Positions 15,290 to 15,697 of a stretch of DNA of 15,697 bases are shown in pieces. The notes beneath the pieces are model-generated. The model saw nothing but the letters and a program-made list of their open reading frames with translations, was not told the origin of the DNA and did not search any database. The translations under genes and the position numbers were made by a program. Origin of the DNA: an uncultured Eubacteriales bacterium (GTDB lineage Bacteria > Bacillota > Clostridia > Monoglobales > Monoglobaceae); assembly GCA_900542675.1 (NCBI GenBank), contig UQOT01000049.1:1-15697 (forward strand). Reading direction: 5' to 3'. Within the stretch, counting starts at the first letter, position 1. Every line of letters begins with the position of its first letter.

Positions 15290-15479
15290 GTTTCAGACTG
15301 TCGTAAAAAATATATTTTAGCAACAAGTATTTACAAATTTAAATGGGGTTTGGGGCAACGCCCCAATCGTCTTCCCCGGAGGGGAAGATGACGGCGCTCG
15401 GGTTCGGCGAGCGCAACAGGGTCTGGCAACACTATCTGCAGTTCTAATTGCAAAAGTTACTTTTTTGACAGTTTGAAAC
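15290..15479. repeat. Inverted-repeat-bounded element with three tandem hairpins (MITE-like)
   Basis: The left end GTTTCAGACTGTC (15290-15302, then an A run) matches the complement of the right end GTTTCAAACTGTC (15479-15467, then an A run) at 12 of 13 positions. Between them lie three hairpins in a row: TTGGGGC-aac-GCCCCAA (15350-15366), CTTCCCC-gga-GGGGAAG (15371-15387) and GCGCTCG-N7-CGAGCGC (15394-15414). No open frame of note occurs inside. I could not identify a clear target-site duplication. Probably a small non-autonomous mobile element or a dispersed structured repeat. Confidence 0.6.
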
Positions 15480-15513
15480 GGCATATCGCAAAATAACATT
15501 GCGATATGCCGTT
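15477..15513. terminator. Terminator hairpin after the ArsR-family gene
   Basis: A perfect 14-base stem, AACGGCATATCGCA paired with TGCGATATGCCGTT, with a 9-base loop, 21 bases after the stop of the minus-strand ArsR gene. A run of Ts does not follow immediately on the minus strand. The left arm overlaps the right end of the neighbouring element by three bases. Confidence 0.7.
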
Positions 15514-15534
15514 GTTCTCTTTAGACATGGGTTG

Positions 15535-15697
15535 TTATTTTTGTTCTTGAATTTTGTGATGTACGTGTGACAGGGTTTTATTTATTATGTCTACTACGTG
15601 TTCATCGTCAAGAGAGTAAAAGATATTTTTACCGTTGCGGCGTGCTTTTACTTGTCCTTCAAGCCTAAGCTGGCGGAGCTGATGAGATATTGCGGAC
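15535..15697 (-). CDS. ArsR/SmtB-family metal-sensing repressor (C-terminal part)
   Basis: The gene enters from the right edge and ends at TAA (15537-15535), giving the last 53 complete codons. The start lies outside the window. The visible part holds the DNA-recognition helix (SAISHQLRQLRLEGQV), the beta wing (KARRNGKNIFYSL) and the C-terminal alpha-5 helix. In alpha-5 the zinc ligands of the CzrA/SmtB class are complete: D31, H33, H44 and H47 of this fragment, with the exact spacing D-x-H-N10-H-x-x-H. This predicts a dimeric repressor that releases DNA on binding Zn(II) or Co(II). A matching operator lies at 11058-11081 before the metal-efflux ATPase, about 4.5 kb to the left. Autoregulation, or control of a gene beyond the edge, is equally possible from what can be seen. 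Confidence 0.9.
   Translation of the reverse strand, partial: SAISHQLRQLRLEGQVKARRNGKNIFYSLDDEHVVDIINKTLSHVHHKIQEQK

Overview
The window looks like chromosome from a low-to-mid GC anaerobic member of the Clostridia (Firmicutes). The signs are strong AGGAGG-type ribosome binding sites, TTGACA/TATAAT-like promoters with 17-base spacers, an archaeal-type aspartyl-tRNA synthetase of the kind found in some clostridia, a Gram-positive EIICBA sugar PTS protein, and the remnant of an S-layer-homology (SLH) surface protein. This assignment is inferred from gene content; no rRNA or other marker gene is present.

Layout, left to right. (1) The 3' end of an unrecognised gene converges on a glycogen branching enzyme gene (glgB, minus strand). 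(2) An aspartyl-tRNA synthetase gene follows on the plus strand with its own promoter and terminator, then a glucose/N-acetylglucosamine-family PTS permease. (3) A xylulokinase gene (minus) is divergent from a tripartite TRAP transporter operon, dctP-dctQ-dctM (plus). (4) A Zn/Cd-type P1B ATPase with a His/Cys-rich N-terminus lies behind a promoter that carries an ArsR/SmtB-type operator. (5) A PutP-type sodium/proline symporter follows, ending in a strong terminator. (6) The last ~900 bases are decayed: a frameshifted SLH fragment, then a ~190-base element bounded by inverted repeats, then the 3' end of an ArsR-family metal sensor on the minus strand.

How the parts may work together. The sugar genes point to carbohydrate uptake and storage: a PTS permease, a kinase for D-xylulose or a related ketose, a TRAP importer that may bring in a sugar acid, and a branching enzyme for glycogen. 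The clearest regulatory circuit is metal efflux. The ATPase promoter has a TGAA-N6-TTCA operator at the transcription start, and the ArsR protein at the right edge carries a complete DxH...HxxH zinc-binding signature. The two are ~2.4 kb apart, separated by putP and degenerate DNA.

Beyond ordinary genes, the most notable structure is a ~190-210 base non-coding repeat present twice in inverted orientation (5961-6169 and 10759-10949). Each copy lies just after a gene end and points away from it in the direction of that gene's transcription. A second, unrelated inverted-repeat-bounded element holds three tandem hairpins at 15290-15479. I found no CRISPR array, tRNA, rRNA, phage or transposase gene, and no convincing sign of an undescribed multi-gene system.
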